Assembly (NCBI GenBank): GCA_030653935.1
Contig: JAURYL010000116.1
Span: forward strand, 19,730-83,729
DNA length: 64,000 bases
Direction of reading: 5' to 3'
Source of the DNA: Pseudomonadota bacterium
GTDB taxonomy: Bacteria; Pseudomonadota; Gammaproteobacteria; Burkholderiales; Thiobacillaceae
Of the stretch, positions 9,539 to 18,051 are shown in pieces; the first letter of the stretch is position 1; each line of letters opens with the position of its first letter. The translations under genes were made by a program, and so were the position numbers. The notes below the pieces were generated by a model, which ran no database searches, was not told the DNA's origin, and saw only the letters and a list, made by a program, of their open reading frames with translations.

Positions 9539-10315
9539 ATGCACCTGTCGGACGCGCAACGCGACGTGCTCACCGAACTGGGCAACATCGGCATCAGCCG
9601 GGCCGCGCGCCAGCTTTCCAGTTTGCTGAACGAACCGATCCGCATCGCGGTGCCGCGCGTGGAGCTGTGTACCGCGAGCGAAGCCAGCGCCTGTCTCGAC
9701 AGCAAGGGCCTGTCCATGGATAACTTGGACAATTATGGGTGTGCCGGCGGGATGCGATGTAAGGCGCCGGACGCGCAGCATGGCCGTTCCCTGCAAGCGG
9801 ACGGCAACGCAGCAGCGCGCCCACCAGTGCAGCCAGAATGTTTAAGTTATCCATGGACAGGCCCCAAGGGCGGCGAACTGGCCTGCGTCTACCAGCGCAT
9901 GTCCGGCGAATTGAGCGGCCGCATCGCCCTGCTGCTGCCTTCGGGCGGCAGCCACCTGCTGTTCCATGACCTGCTCGGGCACGCGGCGCCGCTACAGGGG
10001 CTGGATCTACGCGCCTTCGAACACGAGGCGATGACCGAAATCGGCAACATCCTCATTTCGTCCTGTGTCAGTGCCATGGCCGACATGCTGGAACTGCGTA
10101 TCGACGTCTCCGTGCCGCGCTTCGCCGAGGCCACCGCCCACGACCTGTTCAACGACACGATGCCGGATCAGGAGGAAGCGCCAGCGTTGCTCATCCACAC
10201 CCGCCTGACCGCCGCCCGGCGCGAGCTGGAAGGCTCGATCATGCTGCTGCTGTCGGCGGCGGCGGCGGAAAAGGTGATGTTTGCGGTTCAGGCCCTGATC
10301 CTGGCCGCGGATTAA
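9539..10315 (+). CDS. CheC/CheX-like phosphatase, carrying an in-frame insertion
   Basis: 258 residues from the ATG at 9539. Two CheC-type half-motifs with E-x2-N are visible: ELGNIGISRAARQLSSLL near the N terminus and EIGNILISSCVSAMADML in the second half. CheC proteins dephosphorylate CheY-type receivers, so the likely substrate is the receiver encoded just upstream. Residues about 57-110 do not belong to the family. They are encoded by an inverted-repeat-bounded insertion whose length, including the duplicated hexamer CAAGGG, is 162 bp or 54 codons, leaving the frame intact. Whether the insertion destroys function is unknown; both E-x2-N motifs survive. A diguanylate cyclase follows 11 bases later. 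Confidence 0.82.
   Translation: MHLSDAQRDVLTELGNIGISRAARQLSSLLNEPIRIAVPRVELCTASEASACLDSKGLSMDNLDNYGCAGGMRCKAPDAQHGRSLQADGNAAARPPVQPECLSYPWTGPKGGELACVYQRMSGELSGRIALLLPSGGSHLLFHDLLGHAAPLQGLDLRAFEHEAMTEIGNILISSCVSAMADMLELRIDVSVPRFAEATAHDLFNDTMPDQEEAPALLIHTRLTAARRELEGSIMLLLSAAAAEKVMFAVQALILAAD
9706..9864. mobile_element. MITE-like element inside the cheC-like gene
   Basis: Bounded by a perfect 21-bp inverted repeat (9706-9726 and 9844-9864, core CTGTCCATGGATAACTT) and flanked by direct CAAGGG hexamers (9703-9708, 9865-9870). It encodes no recognisable protein. Removing it with one hexamer rejoins the family sequence in frame. It resembles a miniature element mobilised in trans; the transposase family is not identifiable from the ends alone. 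Confidence 0.8.
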
Positions 10316-10326
10316 GGCGGAAAACC

Positions 10327-11241
10327 ATGCACGGCAAACCCTATGACCCCCTACCCATCGGCGTCCTGGTTCTGGATGGACAGATGCGGATACGTACCTG
10401 GAACCGCTGGCTGGCCGAGCACACCGGCATTCCCGACACCCGCGCCATTTCACAGCGCCTGGAAGACCTGTTTCCCGGCTTTCGCAATCCCCGCTTCCAG
10501 ATGGCCGTGGAACAGGTTCTCCGCAACGGCGGGCCACAGATTCTGTCGCAGGCGCTGCATCGCTACCTGATTCCCATCGACTTGCCGCACCTGGCCCGGC
10601 ACGGCTTCGGCCTGATGCGCCAGCATGTGCATATCGAGGCCTACTCGCGGGGCGACGAGCGCCTGGCCCTGGTCAGCGTGATCGACGTAACCGGCAGCGT
10701 ACTGCGCACCGAGGCGCTCACCGACGTGGCGCAACGCCTGGAGCATGACGTCAACCATGACCCGCTGACCGGCCTGTTCAACCGCCGCTTCATGTGGGAA
10801 TGGCTGGATCATCAGCAACGCCAGGCACAACGGCACCATTACCCAATCGCCGCCATGATGCTGGACGTGGACCATTTCAAGGAAATCAACGACCGCCACG
10901 GCCACCCCATTGGTGACCGCGTGCTACAGGACCTGGCGCGACAATTGACCATCTGGGTACGCGAGTCGGATGTCGTGGTGCGCTACGGCGGCGAAGAATT
11001 CCTGATCCTGCTGCCCTGCTGCGACCAGACCCTGAGCCAGGAAGTGGCCGAGCGCATCGTGCGGCAGACCCGCCAGAGCTGCCTGGGCAGCCTGCCCATC
11101 GGCGCGATCACTTGCAGCATCGGCGTCGCCCTGTTCGACACCGATCACCCGCTGCCCCCCGCCGACCTGCTCAACCTCGCCGACCGCCGCCTCTATCTGG
11201 CCAAGCAGGCTGGGCGCGACCGGGTCGTGACCAGCGGTTGA
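10327..11241 (+). CDS. PAS-GGDEF diguanylate cyclase
   Basis: 304 residues. An N-terminal PAS-like sensor (about 8-125, beginning LPIGVLVLDGQMRIRTWNRW) is joined by a short helix to a GGDEF domain (about 145-300). The domain has the DPLTGLFNRR entry motif, the metal-binding LDVDHFKEIND, the active-site YGGEEF and an intact inhibitory I-site (RESD five residues before GGEEF). It should therefore make c-di-GMP with product feedback. It closes the chemosensory cluster that opens with an HD-GYP phosphodiesterase, so synthesis and breakdown enzymes bracket the signalling genes. The control route (receiver, CheC or PAS ligand) is not evident. Confidence 0.93.
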   Translation: MHGKPYDPLPIGVLVLDGQMRIRTWNRWLAEHTGIPDTRAISQRLEDLFPGFRNPRFQMAVEQVLRNGGPQILSQALHRYLIPIDLPHLARHGFGLMRQHVHIEAYSRGDERLALVSVIDVTGSVLRTEALTDVAQRLEHDVNHDPLTGLFNRRFMWEWLDHQQRQAQRHHYPIAAMMLDVDHFKEINDRHGHPIGDRVLQDLARQLTIWVRESDVVVRYGGEEFLILLPCCDQTLSQEVAERIVRQTRQSCLGSLPIGAITCSIGVALFDTDHPLPPADLLNLADRRLYLAKQAGRDRVVTSG

Positions 11242-11248
11242 GGGGGTG

Positions 11249-11363
11249 GCCTCCCCCTTTTTCAAAGGGGGATTGAGGGGGATTTAGTCGTAGGTTGGGC
11301 AAAGCGAAGCGTGCCCAACATGGCGACGGGTTGTTGGCCACGCTGCGCTTTGCCCAACCTACG
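11249..11363. repeat. Family D (CCCCCTTT/AAAGGGGG) repeat followed by family A palindrome
   Basis: 11249-11287 holds the CCCCCTTTTTCAAAGGGGG hairpin with a trailing GAGGGGGATTTAG. 11289-11363 is a 75-bp GTAGGTTGGGCAAAGC palindrome. The first hairpin could also act as a weak terminator for the chemosensory operon. Confidence 0.85.
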
Positions 11364-11485
11364 CCTCAAACCATGCGACTGCTGAGGCAGCCTGCAAATC
11401 AGGGCGCTATAGCCCCTTCGGATTTCGGAATGCACCCTTGGCGGGCGGTAAACTCGCGCGCTGTTCGCTTGTCTTGCCTCCTGCC

Positions 11486-11929
11486 ATGAACCTTGATTCC
11501 ACTGCCCTGCGCCTGGGTGACCAGGTCACCCTGCATTACCGCCTGTCCTGTCAGGACGAAATACTGGTCGACACCTTCACCGAAGGACCGGAGACATTCA
11601 CCCTCGGCCACGGCGAGATCGACGCGCGCCTGGAAAGCCTGTTGCTCGGCCTGCGCGTCGGTGACCACCCTCTGTTCGAACTGCCCCCCGGCGATGCGTT
11701 CGGCCCGCATGATCCGACGATGATCTATCTTCTGCCCCGGAACGACTTTCCCGGTGACATGGAACTCGCCGTGAACAGCGGCGTCGATTTCACCCTGCCC
11801 AATGGCCAGAGCGTGACCGGCTCCGTGCTGGAGATCGACGCCGACGAAGTGCGCGTCGATTTCAACCACCCCCTGGCCGGACTGCCGGTGAACTTCGAAG
11901 TCCGGATACTCGCCATCACACCGAAATAA
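11486..11929 (+). CDS. fkpB: FKBP-type peptidyl-prolyl isomerase, SlpA family
   Basis: 147 residues, the usual length of SlpA/FkpB. The N-terminal FKBP half-domain ([36 protein letters not shown]) is interrupted by an IF (insert-in-flap) lobe (about 70-125) and closed by the strand FEVRILAIT. It should be a cytoplasmic prolyl isomerase/chaperone. The start at 11486 is chosen because the FKBP fold begins there; no clear Shine-Dalgarno sequence precedes it. ispH starts two bases after the stop, the standard slpA-ispH pairing of proteobacteria. Confidence 0.92.
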   Translation: MNLDSTALRLGDQVTLHYRLSCQDEILVDTFTEGPETFTLGHGEIDARLESLLLGLRVGDHPLFELPPGDAFGPHDPTMIYLLPRNDFPGDMELAVNSGVDFTLPNGQSVTGSVLEIDADEVRVDFNHPLAGLPVNFEVRILAITPK

Positions 11930-11931
11930 CC

Positions 11932-12858
11932 ATGCCGAAAACCATCCTCCTGGCCAATCCGCGCGGCTTCTGCGCCGGCGTCGACCGCGCCATCACCATC
12001 GTCGAACGTGCCCTGGAAAAATACGGCGCGCCCATCTTTGTGCGCCATGAAGTCGTCCACAACAAGTTCGTGGTGGATAACCTCAAGGCCAAGGGCGCGA
12101 TTTTCATCGAAGACCTGGCCGACGTGCCGGCCGGCGCCACCCTGATTTACAGCGCCCACGGTGTGTCGCTCGCGGTGCGCCACGAGGCCGAGGCGCGCGG
12201 TTTCAATGTCTATGACGCCACCTGCCCACTGGTCACGAAAGTGCATGTGGAAGTGAAGAAGATGCGCGAGGCGGGCCTCGACATCGTCATGATCGGCCAC
12301 AAGGGCCACCCGGAAGTGGAAGGCACCATGGGCCAGTCGGACGCCGGCATGCACTTGGTGGAAACCCCGGAGGATGTCGCCGGCCTGAGCGTGGCCAACC
12401 CGGAAAAACTGGCCTACGTCACCCAGACCACCCTGTCGGTGGACGATGCCAGCCGCGTGGTGGACGCGCTGCGGGCGCGCTTCCCGGAGATACGCGGCCC
12501 GAAGAAGGACGACATCTGCTACGCCACCCAGAACCGCCAGGACGCGGTGAAAACGCTGACCGCGCAATGCGATCTGGTGATCGTGGTCGGTTCGCCGAAC
12601 AGTTCCAACTCCAACCGCCTGCGCGAAGTCGCGGCCAAGGCCGGCACGCCCGCCTACATGGTGGACAACGCCGGCCAGTTGCAAGCGGAATGGCTGCAAG
12701 GGAAGCAGCATGTCGGCGTCACCGCCGGCGCCTCGGCCCCGGAAGTGCTGGTGGAGGGGGTCATCCAGCGCTTGCGCGAATTGGGCGCGAACTCGGTTGC
12801 GACACTCGATGGCGTCGCGGAAAACGTCAATTTCCCGTTGCCGAAGGGGTTAGCGTAG
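11932..12858 (+). CDS. ispH: 4-hydroxy-3-methylbut-2-enyl diphosphate reductase
   Basis: 308 residues, full length. The three iron-sulfur cysteines are in place ([29 protein letters not shown]), with the substrate-binding HEVVHN, SAHGVS and [11 protein letters not shown] motifs. It catalyses the last step of the MEP isoprenoid pathway, making IPP and DMAPP, with electrons from ferredoxin or flavodoxin. It follows slpA by two bases and converges on mgtE. Confidence 0.97.
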   Translation: MPKTILLANPRGFCAGVDRAITIVERALEKYGAPIFVRHEVVHNKFVVDNLKAKGAIFIEDLADVPAGATLIYSAHGVSLAVRHEAEARGFNVYDATCPLVTKVHVEVKKMREAGLDIVMIGHKGHPEVEGTMGQSDAGMHLVETPEDVAGLSVANPEKLAYVTQTTLSVDDASRVVDALRARFPEIRGPKKDDICYATQNRQDAVKTLTAQCDLVIVVGSPNSSNSNRLREVAAKAGTPAYMVDNAGQLQAEWLQGKQHVGVTAGASAPEVLVEGVIQRLRELGANSVATLDGVAENVNFPLPKGLA

Positions 12859-12949
12859 GGCGGAACGCCGAAGGCGGTTCCGCCGGAAGGTGGATCACCT
12901 GATCGAGCGATCCACCTTCCGGCGGATCGCCCTGCGGGCATCCGCCCTA
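12858..12949. repeat. Nested palindromes between convergent ispH and mgtE
   Basis: A 17-bp inverted repeat (12880-12896 and 12909-12925, CCGCCGGAAGGTGGATC) sits inside outer GGCGGA/TCCGCC arms. It reaches both stop codons and may act as a bidirectional transcription end, though no T tract is present. Confidence 0.75.
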
Positions 12950-14389
12950 CAGCAGCACCAGCGTCGCCAGCCCCAGGAAAATCAGGAAACCCATGCTGTC
13001 GGTGATGAAGGTCAGCAGGACATGGGCGCCGAAGGCCGGGTCATGGCCGAGACGGACGATGATGATGGGCGCCACGAAACCGGCCAGGGCCGCCACAATC
13101 AGGCTCATCAGCATCGCCGCCGCCATCACCAGGGCCAGCGCCGGATTGTCATAGAGCAGCCAGGTAACCAGGCCCATGATGCTGCCCCACATGACGCCAT
13201 TGAGGATGGCGATGCCGAATTCCTTGATCAGCAGACGCTTGGTGTTTTCCCGTGAGATCAGCCCCAGGGCCAAACCGCGCACCATCAAAGTCAGCGTCTG
13301 GCTGCCTGAATTGCCGCCCATGCCGGCGACGATGGGCATCAGCGCGGCGAGCGCGGCGAGTTTTTCGATGCTGCCTTCGAAAGCACCGACCACGCGTGAG
13401 GCGAACAGGGCGGTACACAGGTTGATGGCCAGCCACAGCCAGCGGTTCTTGGCCGCTTTCCAGACCGTGGAGAAGAGGTCTTCCTCCTCGCGCAGGCCGG
13501 CGGCTTGCAGCATGTCCTCCTCCGCCTCGGCGCGGATGAAGTCCAGCACCACGTCGACGGTGAGACGCCCGACCAGATTGCCGCGCGCATCGACGACCGG
13601 CGCGGTCACCAGGTCGTAACGCTCGAAAGCCTGCGCCGCCTCGGTGGCCGGGTCGGAGGGGTTGAACGACACCGGATCGTCCGACATGATCGCCGCCACA
13701 TGCACGTCGGGGTCGTGCACCAGCATGCGTTTCAGCGGCAGGGTACCGATCAGGTGTTCGTTCCGGTCCACCACGAACAACTTGTCGGAATGGCTGGGCA
13801 ATTCGCCCAGGCGGCGCAGATAGCGCAGGGCCACTTCCAGGGTGACGTCGGCGCGGATGGTGACGAAGTCGTAGTCCATCAGGCCACCGACCGAATCCTC
13901 GTCGTAGGACAGGGAGGACTCGACCTGGGCGCGCTTGGCGTTGTCCAGGGACTTCATCAACTCCTGGACGACATCCTTGGGCAGATCCATCGCCAGGTCG
14001 GCGATTTCGTCGGTATCCAGGCTGGCGGCGGCGGCCACCAGTTCGCGGATGTCCATCGTCGCGATCAGGGACTCCCGCACCGCGTCCGAGACTTCCAGCA
14101 GGATGTCGCCGTCGCGATCCGCCTTGACCAGGCTCCAGACCAGAAGACGGTCTTCCAGCGGCAGGGCTTCCAGGATGTAGGCCACATCCGCCGGGTGCAA
14201 CTTGTCCAGCCGCTTCTGAAGTTCCACCAGGTGCTGCTTGTGCACCAGCGACTCAACCAGGTCGTGGCGCGGCATCTCCTGCTTGTGCACCAGGCCTTCC
14301 ACCAGACGATGCCGCGCCAGCAGGTTCTTGACCTGCTTCAGGCTGTCCTCGACAGGCATTTGGGCGGGGAGTTCGTGTTGGTCGGACAT
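12947..14389 (-). CDS. mgtE: Magnesium transporter MgtE
   Basis: 480 residues from MSDQHELPAQ; a longer in-frame start at 14512 adds an Arg/Pro-rich stretch outside the family and is rejected. The order is MgtE N domain (helical repeats, LHPADVAYILEALP), two CBS domains (about 165-290, with VDRNEHLIGTLPLKR and VDARGNLVGRLTVD), a plug helix and five membrane segments with the conserved GMGGNSGSQTLTLMVRG pore motif. It is a homodimeric Mg2+ channel-transporter of the inner membrane gated by cytosolic Mg2+ through the CBS lobes. The gene stands alone, converging on ispH and divergent from the chemoreceptor gene. Confidence 0.96.
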   Translation of the reverse strand: MSDQHELPAQMPVEDSLKQVKNLLARHRLVEGLVHKQEMPRHDLVESLVHKQHLVELQKRLDKLHPADVAYILEALPLEDRLLVWSLVKADRDGDILLEVSDAVRESLIATMDIRELVAAAASLDTDEIADLAMDLPKDVVQELMKSLDNAKRAQVESSLSYDEDSVGGLMDYDFVTIRADVTLEVALRYLRRLGELPSHSDKLFVVDRNEHLIGTLPLKRMLVHDPDVHVAAIMSDDPVSFNPSDPATEAAQAFERYDLVTAPVVDARGNLVGRLTVDVVLDFIRAEAEEDMLQAAGLREEEDLFSTVWKAAKNRWLWLAINLCTALFASRVVGAFEGSIEKLAALAALMPIVAGMGGNSGSQTLTLMVRGLALGLISRENTKRLLIKEFGIAILNGVMWGSIMGLVTWLLYDNPALALVMAAAMLMSLIVAALAGFVAPIIIVRLGHDPAFGAHVLLTFITDSMGFLIFLGLATLVLL

Positions 14390-14527
14390 GGGCGATAGGA
14401 TGAAAAGCCCGCCGATTCTAATGGCTTGCGGGGGGTGGGCAAACGGCAACCTGGCCGGTCCGCGCGGCATATGGAAGCAAAGGGTGGAAATAAATCGTTC
14501 CACCCGCGCCATCTGGTAGCAAAAGAC

Positions 14528-14554
14528 TAAAGAAGCAGCGCGACACGCCGATAA
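14528..14554 (+). promoter_or_regulatory. Sigma-28 (FliA) flagellar-class promoter
   Basis: TAAA, exactly 15 bases, then GCCGATAA: a perfect match to the FliA -35 and -10 elements, 30 bases before the chemoreceptor start codon. It implies a functional flagellar regulon in this organism. Confidence 0.9.
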
Positions 14555-14583
14555 ACACCCAATCTCAACGGGGGTATATCGCC

Positions 14584-16233
14584 ATGTTCAGGAATCTCAA
14601 TGTGACCTACCGCATCCTGGCACTCATGCTCGCTTGCGGCCTGCTGCTTCTATCGATCGCACTCATCGGCTGGCAGGGCATGAAAACCATGACCCGTAGC
14701 CTGGATACGGTCTATCAGGACCGCGCCGTGCCGATGCGCGATCTGGCGCGCATGCAGATGCTGCTCCAGAAGAACCTGACGGAAATTCTGCTCGCCTATC
14801 AGCACGACCCGAACTCCCCGGCCGCTCATCTGCACGACCACCCGATCGAGATGCACCTGGAGGCATTCGTCGAACGGCGCAAGGAAATCAACGCCTTATG
14901 GAACGATTACACCGCCACCCTGCTGACCGACAAGGAGAAGACGCTGGTCGCCGATTTCGAATCCCAGCGCCAGGCCTGGCTGGTGGCCTGCCAGCCGGCA
15001 TTCGTGAAACTGGCGGCGCACGATTTCGAGAAGGAGGCCCTGATCGGCTTTCTCAAGGAGCGCAAGCACAGCGGCGAGGCCGCGCTGACCACCCTGGGCA
15101 ATCTGATCCAGCTCCAGGCTGACGTCGCGAAAACACAATTCGAAGAGGGGCATGCCCTCTACCAGCGCAATCAGACGCTGTTTCTCGGCCTGATCGTGGG
15201 CGGCCTGGGCCTGACCGGCTTGTTCGCCTTCCTCCTGATCCGTTCCATCACCCACCCCCTCAAGCAGGCGGTGGAACTGGCGGAAGCCGTGGCACAGGGC
15301 GATCTGAGCCGGCCCATCGAGCCTGGCGGCACGAACGAGATCGGCCGCTTGCTGACCGCGATGGGCCGCATGCAGGAAGGACTGAAGCAAATGGTGCGCG
15401 CCAGCCAGATGAACGCGTTACGACTCAACGATGCCGCGCACGGTTTGTCCGCGTCCGCCGCCGAGGTCGCCCGCGCCAGCGAGGAGCAGAGCGAGGCCGC
15501 CTCGGGCATGGCGGCGGCAGTCGAGGAAATGAGCGTGTCCATCGACCAGGTGGGCGACCACGCGCGCGAGGCGCACGCGCAATCCCTGCGTTCCGGCGAG
15601 CAATCGCGCGAGGGCGGGCAGGTGGTGCATGCCGCCGCCAACGAGATCGGCCGCATCGCCGACGCGGTCAATACCTCCGCGTCCAGCATCCGCGAACTGG
15701 AAGGTTATTCCAACGAAATCTCGGCCATCGTCGGGGTGATTCGTGAAATCGCCGACCAGACCAATCTGCTCGCGCTCAACGCCGCCATCGAGGCGGCGCG
15801 CGCCGGCGAGCAGGGACGCGGTTTTGCTGTGGTGGCCGATGAAGTGCGCAAGCTGGCGGAACGCACCGCGAGTTCCACGCAGCAGATCGCCGGCATGATC
15901 GACAAGGTTCAGGCCGGCGCGCGCCGCGCCGTATCGGAAATGGAGGCGGGCGTGACGCGCGTCGCTGAAGGCGTGCAGTTCGCTCATCGCGCCGGCGATT
16001 CCATCATCGGCATCCAGGAAGGCGCGGCGCGCGTGGTAAGCGCGGTGGACGACATCGCCGCCAGCCTGCGAGAACAATCCATCGCCGCGCAGTCTCTCGC
16101 TGGCGGGGTGGAGCGCATCGCCCAGATGGCGGAGCGGAACAGCGCCGCAGTCGGCCAGACCGCGGCCTCGGCGCAGGAAATGGAAACCCTGGCGGGCGAA
16201 CTCGGCGCTTCGGTGGCCCGCTTCCGGGTATAG
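14584..16233 (+). CDS. Methyl-accepting chemotaxis protein, four-helix-bundle class
   Basis: 549 residues. Transmembrane helices at about 11-30 and 197-217 flank a roughly 165-residue periplasmic four-helix-bundle ligand domain. A HAMP domain (about 218-270) and a canonical signalling hairpin follow ([20 protein letters not shown] tip). Unlike the two receptors at the start of the window, the tip is fully canonical. The gene has a perfect FliA promoter, so this receptor belongs to the flagellar chemotaxis system. The C terminus lacks an NWETF-type CheR/CheB tether. The ligand is not predictable. Confidence 0.93.
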   Translation: MFRNLNVTYRILALMLACGLLLLSIALIGWQGMKTMTRSLDTVYQDRAVPMRDLARMQMLLQKNLTEILLAYQHDPNSPAAHLHDHPIEMHLEAFVERRKEINALWNDYTATLLTDKEKTLVADFESQRQAWLVACQPAFVKLAAHDFEKEALIGFLKERKHSGEAALTTLGNLIQLQADVAKTQFEEGHALYQRNQTLFLGLIVGGLGLTGLFAFLLIRSITHPLKQAVELAEAVAQGDLSRPIEPGGTNEIGRLLTAMGRMQEGLKQMVRASQMNALRLNDAAHGLSASAAEVARASEEQSEAASGMAAAVEEMSVSIDQVGDHAREAHAQSLRSGEQSREGGQVVHAAANEIGRIADAVNTSASSIRELEGYSNEISAIVGVIREIADQTNLLALNAAIEAARAGEQGRGFAVVADEVRKLAERTASSTQQIAGMIDKVQAGARRAVSEMEAGVTRVAEGVQFAHRAGDSIIGIQEGAARVVSAVDDIAASLREQSIAAQSLAGGVERIAQMAERNSAAVGQTAASAQEMETLAGELGASVARFRV

Positions 16234-16246
16234 ATGCGGCAGGCCC

Positions 16247-16936
16247 TCAGCGCGGCACCGAGACTTGCCACATGCGCGCGGCGATGATGCCTTGGCGTTT
16301 CAACAGGCCGCGCGCGGAGCGGTGGCTTTCGTAGTAGCGCGGGTTGGGAATCATCGCCGCCAGATGCGCCGCCTGCCCCGGCCCCAGGGCCGCCGCCGAG
16401 CTCTTGAAATAGCGCCGCGCCGCGGCCTCGGCGCCGTAGATGCCGTTGCCCCATTCGATCACGTTGAGATAGACCTCGAGAATGCGGCGCTTGCTCCAGA
16501 GCTGTTCGATCATCACCGTGATGACGGCCTCCTGGAGTTTGCGAAACGGGTTCTTCGAGGCCGACAGAAACAGGTTCTTCGCCAGTTGCTGGCTGATGGT
16601 GGAGCCGCCGGCGGCGAAGCGGCCCTTCTTGATGTTCTTCTCCACCGCCTTTTCCAGGGCTTCCCAGTCAAAACCCTCATGGGCGATGAACTTGCTGTCC
16701 TCGGCGGCGATCACCGCGCGTTTGAGATGCGGCGAGATGCGCGGGTAGTCCACCCAGCGGTAGCGCAGTTCCGCCTCCGGGTTCTTCTCCTGCATACGCG
16801 TCAGGCCGGCTTCCATGAAGGCGGTGGAGGACGGATCGAAAGCCTTCCACCAGAGCACATGGCCGAGGTACCAGAACTGCATGAGCAGAAACAGAACCGC
16901 CAGCAGCAGCAGACCTTTCCAGATCAGGCGGAACAT
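16247..16936 (-). CDS. mtgA: Monofunctional peptidoglycan glycosyltransferase
   Basis: 229 residues from the ATG at 16936, which overlaps the aroE stop by ATGA. One N-terminal membrane anchor (about 5-25) is followed by a GT51 glycosyltransferase domain: catalytic-Glu block AVIAAEDSKFIAHEGFDW, GGSTISQQLAKNLFLS, the KRRILEVYLNVIEWG block and GIYGAEAAARRYF. It polymerises lipid II into glycan strands on the periplasmic side without a transpeptidase domain. The aroE-mtgA coupling is common in Betaproteobacteria. Confidence 0.96.
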   Translation of the reverse strand: MFRLIWKGLLLLAVLFLLMQFWYLGHVLWWKAFDPSSTAFMEAGLTRMQEKNPEAELRYRWVDYPRISPHLKRAVIAAEDSKFIAHEGFDWEALEKAVEKNIKKGRFAAGGSTISQQLAKNLFLSASKNPFRKLQEAVITVMIEQLWSKRRILEVYLNVIEWGNGIYGAEAAARRYFKSSAAALGPGQAAHLAAMIPNPRYYESHRSARGLLKRQGIIAARMWQVSVPR

Positions 16937-17787
16937 CAGCCGGCCCTCAGCATCGCGATCACCGCCGCCGTCTCCGGCCGCGCGCCGCGCCAGAGGCTGA
17001 ACGCCGCCGCCGCCTGTTCCACCAGCATGCCCAGGCCATCGGCGCAACGCGCACCCTCGCCGCGGGCGAAGGCGAGGAACGGCGTGTCCTTGCCGTACAT
17101 CATGTCGTAAGCCAGGGCGCCGGCGGCGAACAGCCCGGCCGGCAGCGGCGGCAGATCGCCGGCCAGGCTGGCGGCGGTGGCGTTGATCACCAGGTCGTAT
17201 TGGCCGGCGATATCGGCGAAAGAACCCGCCCTGAGCCTGGTGCCCCCTGTAGCGCCGGCATCCTTGCCGGCGTGTTTGCCAGACGCCGGCAAAGATGCTC
17301 GCGCCACCAGTGCCACCGCCTTTTCCGGCGTCCGGTTGGCGATGAACAACTCCGCCGGCCCCCGCTCCAGTAGCGGCAGCACCACGCCACGGGCGGCGCC
17401 GCCCGCCCCCAGCAGCAGGATGCGCTTGCCGGCCAATTCCAGCCCGAGATTGCCGACGAGATCGTTGACCAGGCCGACGCCATCGGTGTTGTCGCCGAAA
17501 ACCTCCGCCGCCGAGAACACCAGGGTATTCACCGCGCCGGCGGCCTCGGCGCGCGCGCTCAGGCGGTCGGCAAGCACATACGCCTGTTCCTTGAACGGCA
17601 CCGTCACATTGGCACCCAGCCCGCCTTCACCGCGAAACGCCGCCACGGCTTCGGCAAACCCATCGAGCGGCGCGAGGCGCGCCTCATAACTCAGCGTCTG
17701 GCCAGTCTGCGCGGCGAACGCGGCATGGATGCGCGGCGACTTGGAATGGGCGATGGGGTTGCCGAAAACGGCGTAACGGTCAGTCAT
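16936..17787 (-). CDS. aroE: Shikimate dehydrogenase with in-frame repeat insertion
   Basis: 283 residues from [11 protein letters not shown]; an ATG 18 bases upstream is less likely because the conserved fold starts here. Visible are the shikimate-binding [12 protein letters not shown], the [10 protein letters not shown] catalytic-lysine motif, GDNTDGVG, the NADP-binding GAGGAARGV and NRTPEKA, and [10 protein letters not shown]. It reduces 3-dehydroshikimate in aromatic amino-acid synthesis. Between the NRT motif and the next strand about 20 residues (near [19 protein letters not shown]) are encoded by a family B palindrome and are absent from the normal family, probably forming a surface loop. 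It is followed by mtgA with a 4-nt-type overlap. Confidence 0.95.
   Translation of the reverse strand: MTDRYAVFGNPIAHSKSPRIHAAFAAQTGQTLSYEARLAPLDGFAEAVAAFRGEGGLGANVTVPFKEQAYVLADRLSARAEAAGAVNTLVFSAAEVFGDNTDGVGLVNDLVGNLGLELAGKRILLLGAGGAARGVVLPLLERGPAELFIANRTPEKAVALVARASLPASGKHAGKDAGATGGTRLRAGSFADIAGQYDLVINATAASLAGDLPPLPAGLFAAGALAYDMMYGKDTPFLAFARGEGARCADGLGMLVEQAAAAFSLWRGARPETAAVIAMLRAG
17248..17307. repeat. Family B palindrome (GTAGCGCCGGCAT...) inside aroE
   Basis: About 60 bp with arms TGTAGCGCCGGCATC and an imperfect complement around a GTGTTTGCC centre. It is the same family as 22914, 23042, 34522, 36445, 55188 and 62008, here read in frame on the minus strand. Confidence 0.85.
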
Positions 17788-17868
17788 GGTCGGAGAGGGC
17801 GTCAATCAGGGTGGCGAAGGCTACCTGACGTTCGCGGTTCCAGAAACCCGTGCGCACGGACCAGTAAT

Positions 17869-17885
17869 TGCACCATGATGGTGCG
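17869..17885. promoter_or_regulatory. NtrC binding site 1 upstream of glnA
   Basis: TGCACC-N5-GGTGCG, one base from the NtrC palindrome TGCACC-N5-GGTGCA, centred about 104 bases upstream of the -24 GG of the sigma-54 promoter. Confidence 0.85.
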
Positions 17886-17888
17886 TCG

Positions 17889-17905
17889 CGCACCAATCGG
17901 GGGCA
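17889..17905. promoter_or_regulatory. NtrC binding site 2 upstream of glnA
   Basis: CGCACC-N5-GGGGCA, a weaker NtrC palindrome 20 bases (two helical turns) after site 1, the spacing seen at the enteric glnA enhancer. Confidence 0.75.
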
Positions 17906-17978
17906 CATCCCGCACCCACTTTTTCCCGGCTTTGGATCAGACCCTTGTGGCACAATGCTCTGTCACCTTTTTGGGGCA

Positions 17979-17995
17979 TGGCATGAAACATGCTT
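17979..17995 (+). promoter_or_regulatory. Sigma-54 promoter of glnA
   Basis: TGGCAT-GAAAC-ATGCTT has the invariant GG (17980-17981), ten bases, then GC (17992-17993). The start site would fall near 18005, giving a leader of about 47 bases before the glnA ATG. Confidence 0.8.
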
Positions 17996-18051
17996 AACCC
18001 CTCCCCGTGAATATTCCTCTCACGCAAACCTGCTCAAACAAGGAGTTCGAA

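Noticed and set aside
14390..14512. Upstream start for MgtE adding 41 residues
   Set aside because: The extra residues are outside the MgtE family and run towards the neighbouring promoter region; MSDQHELPAQ is the natural start.
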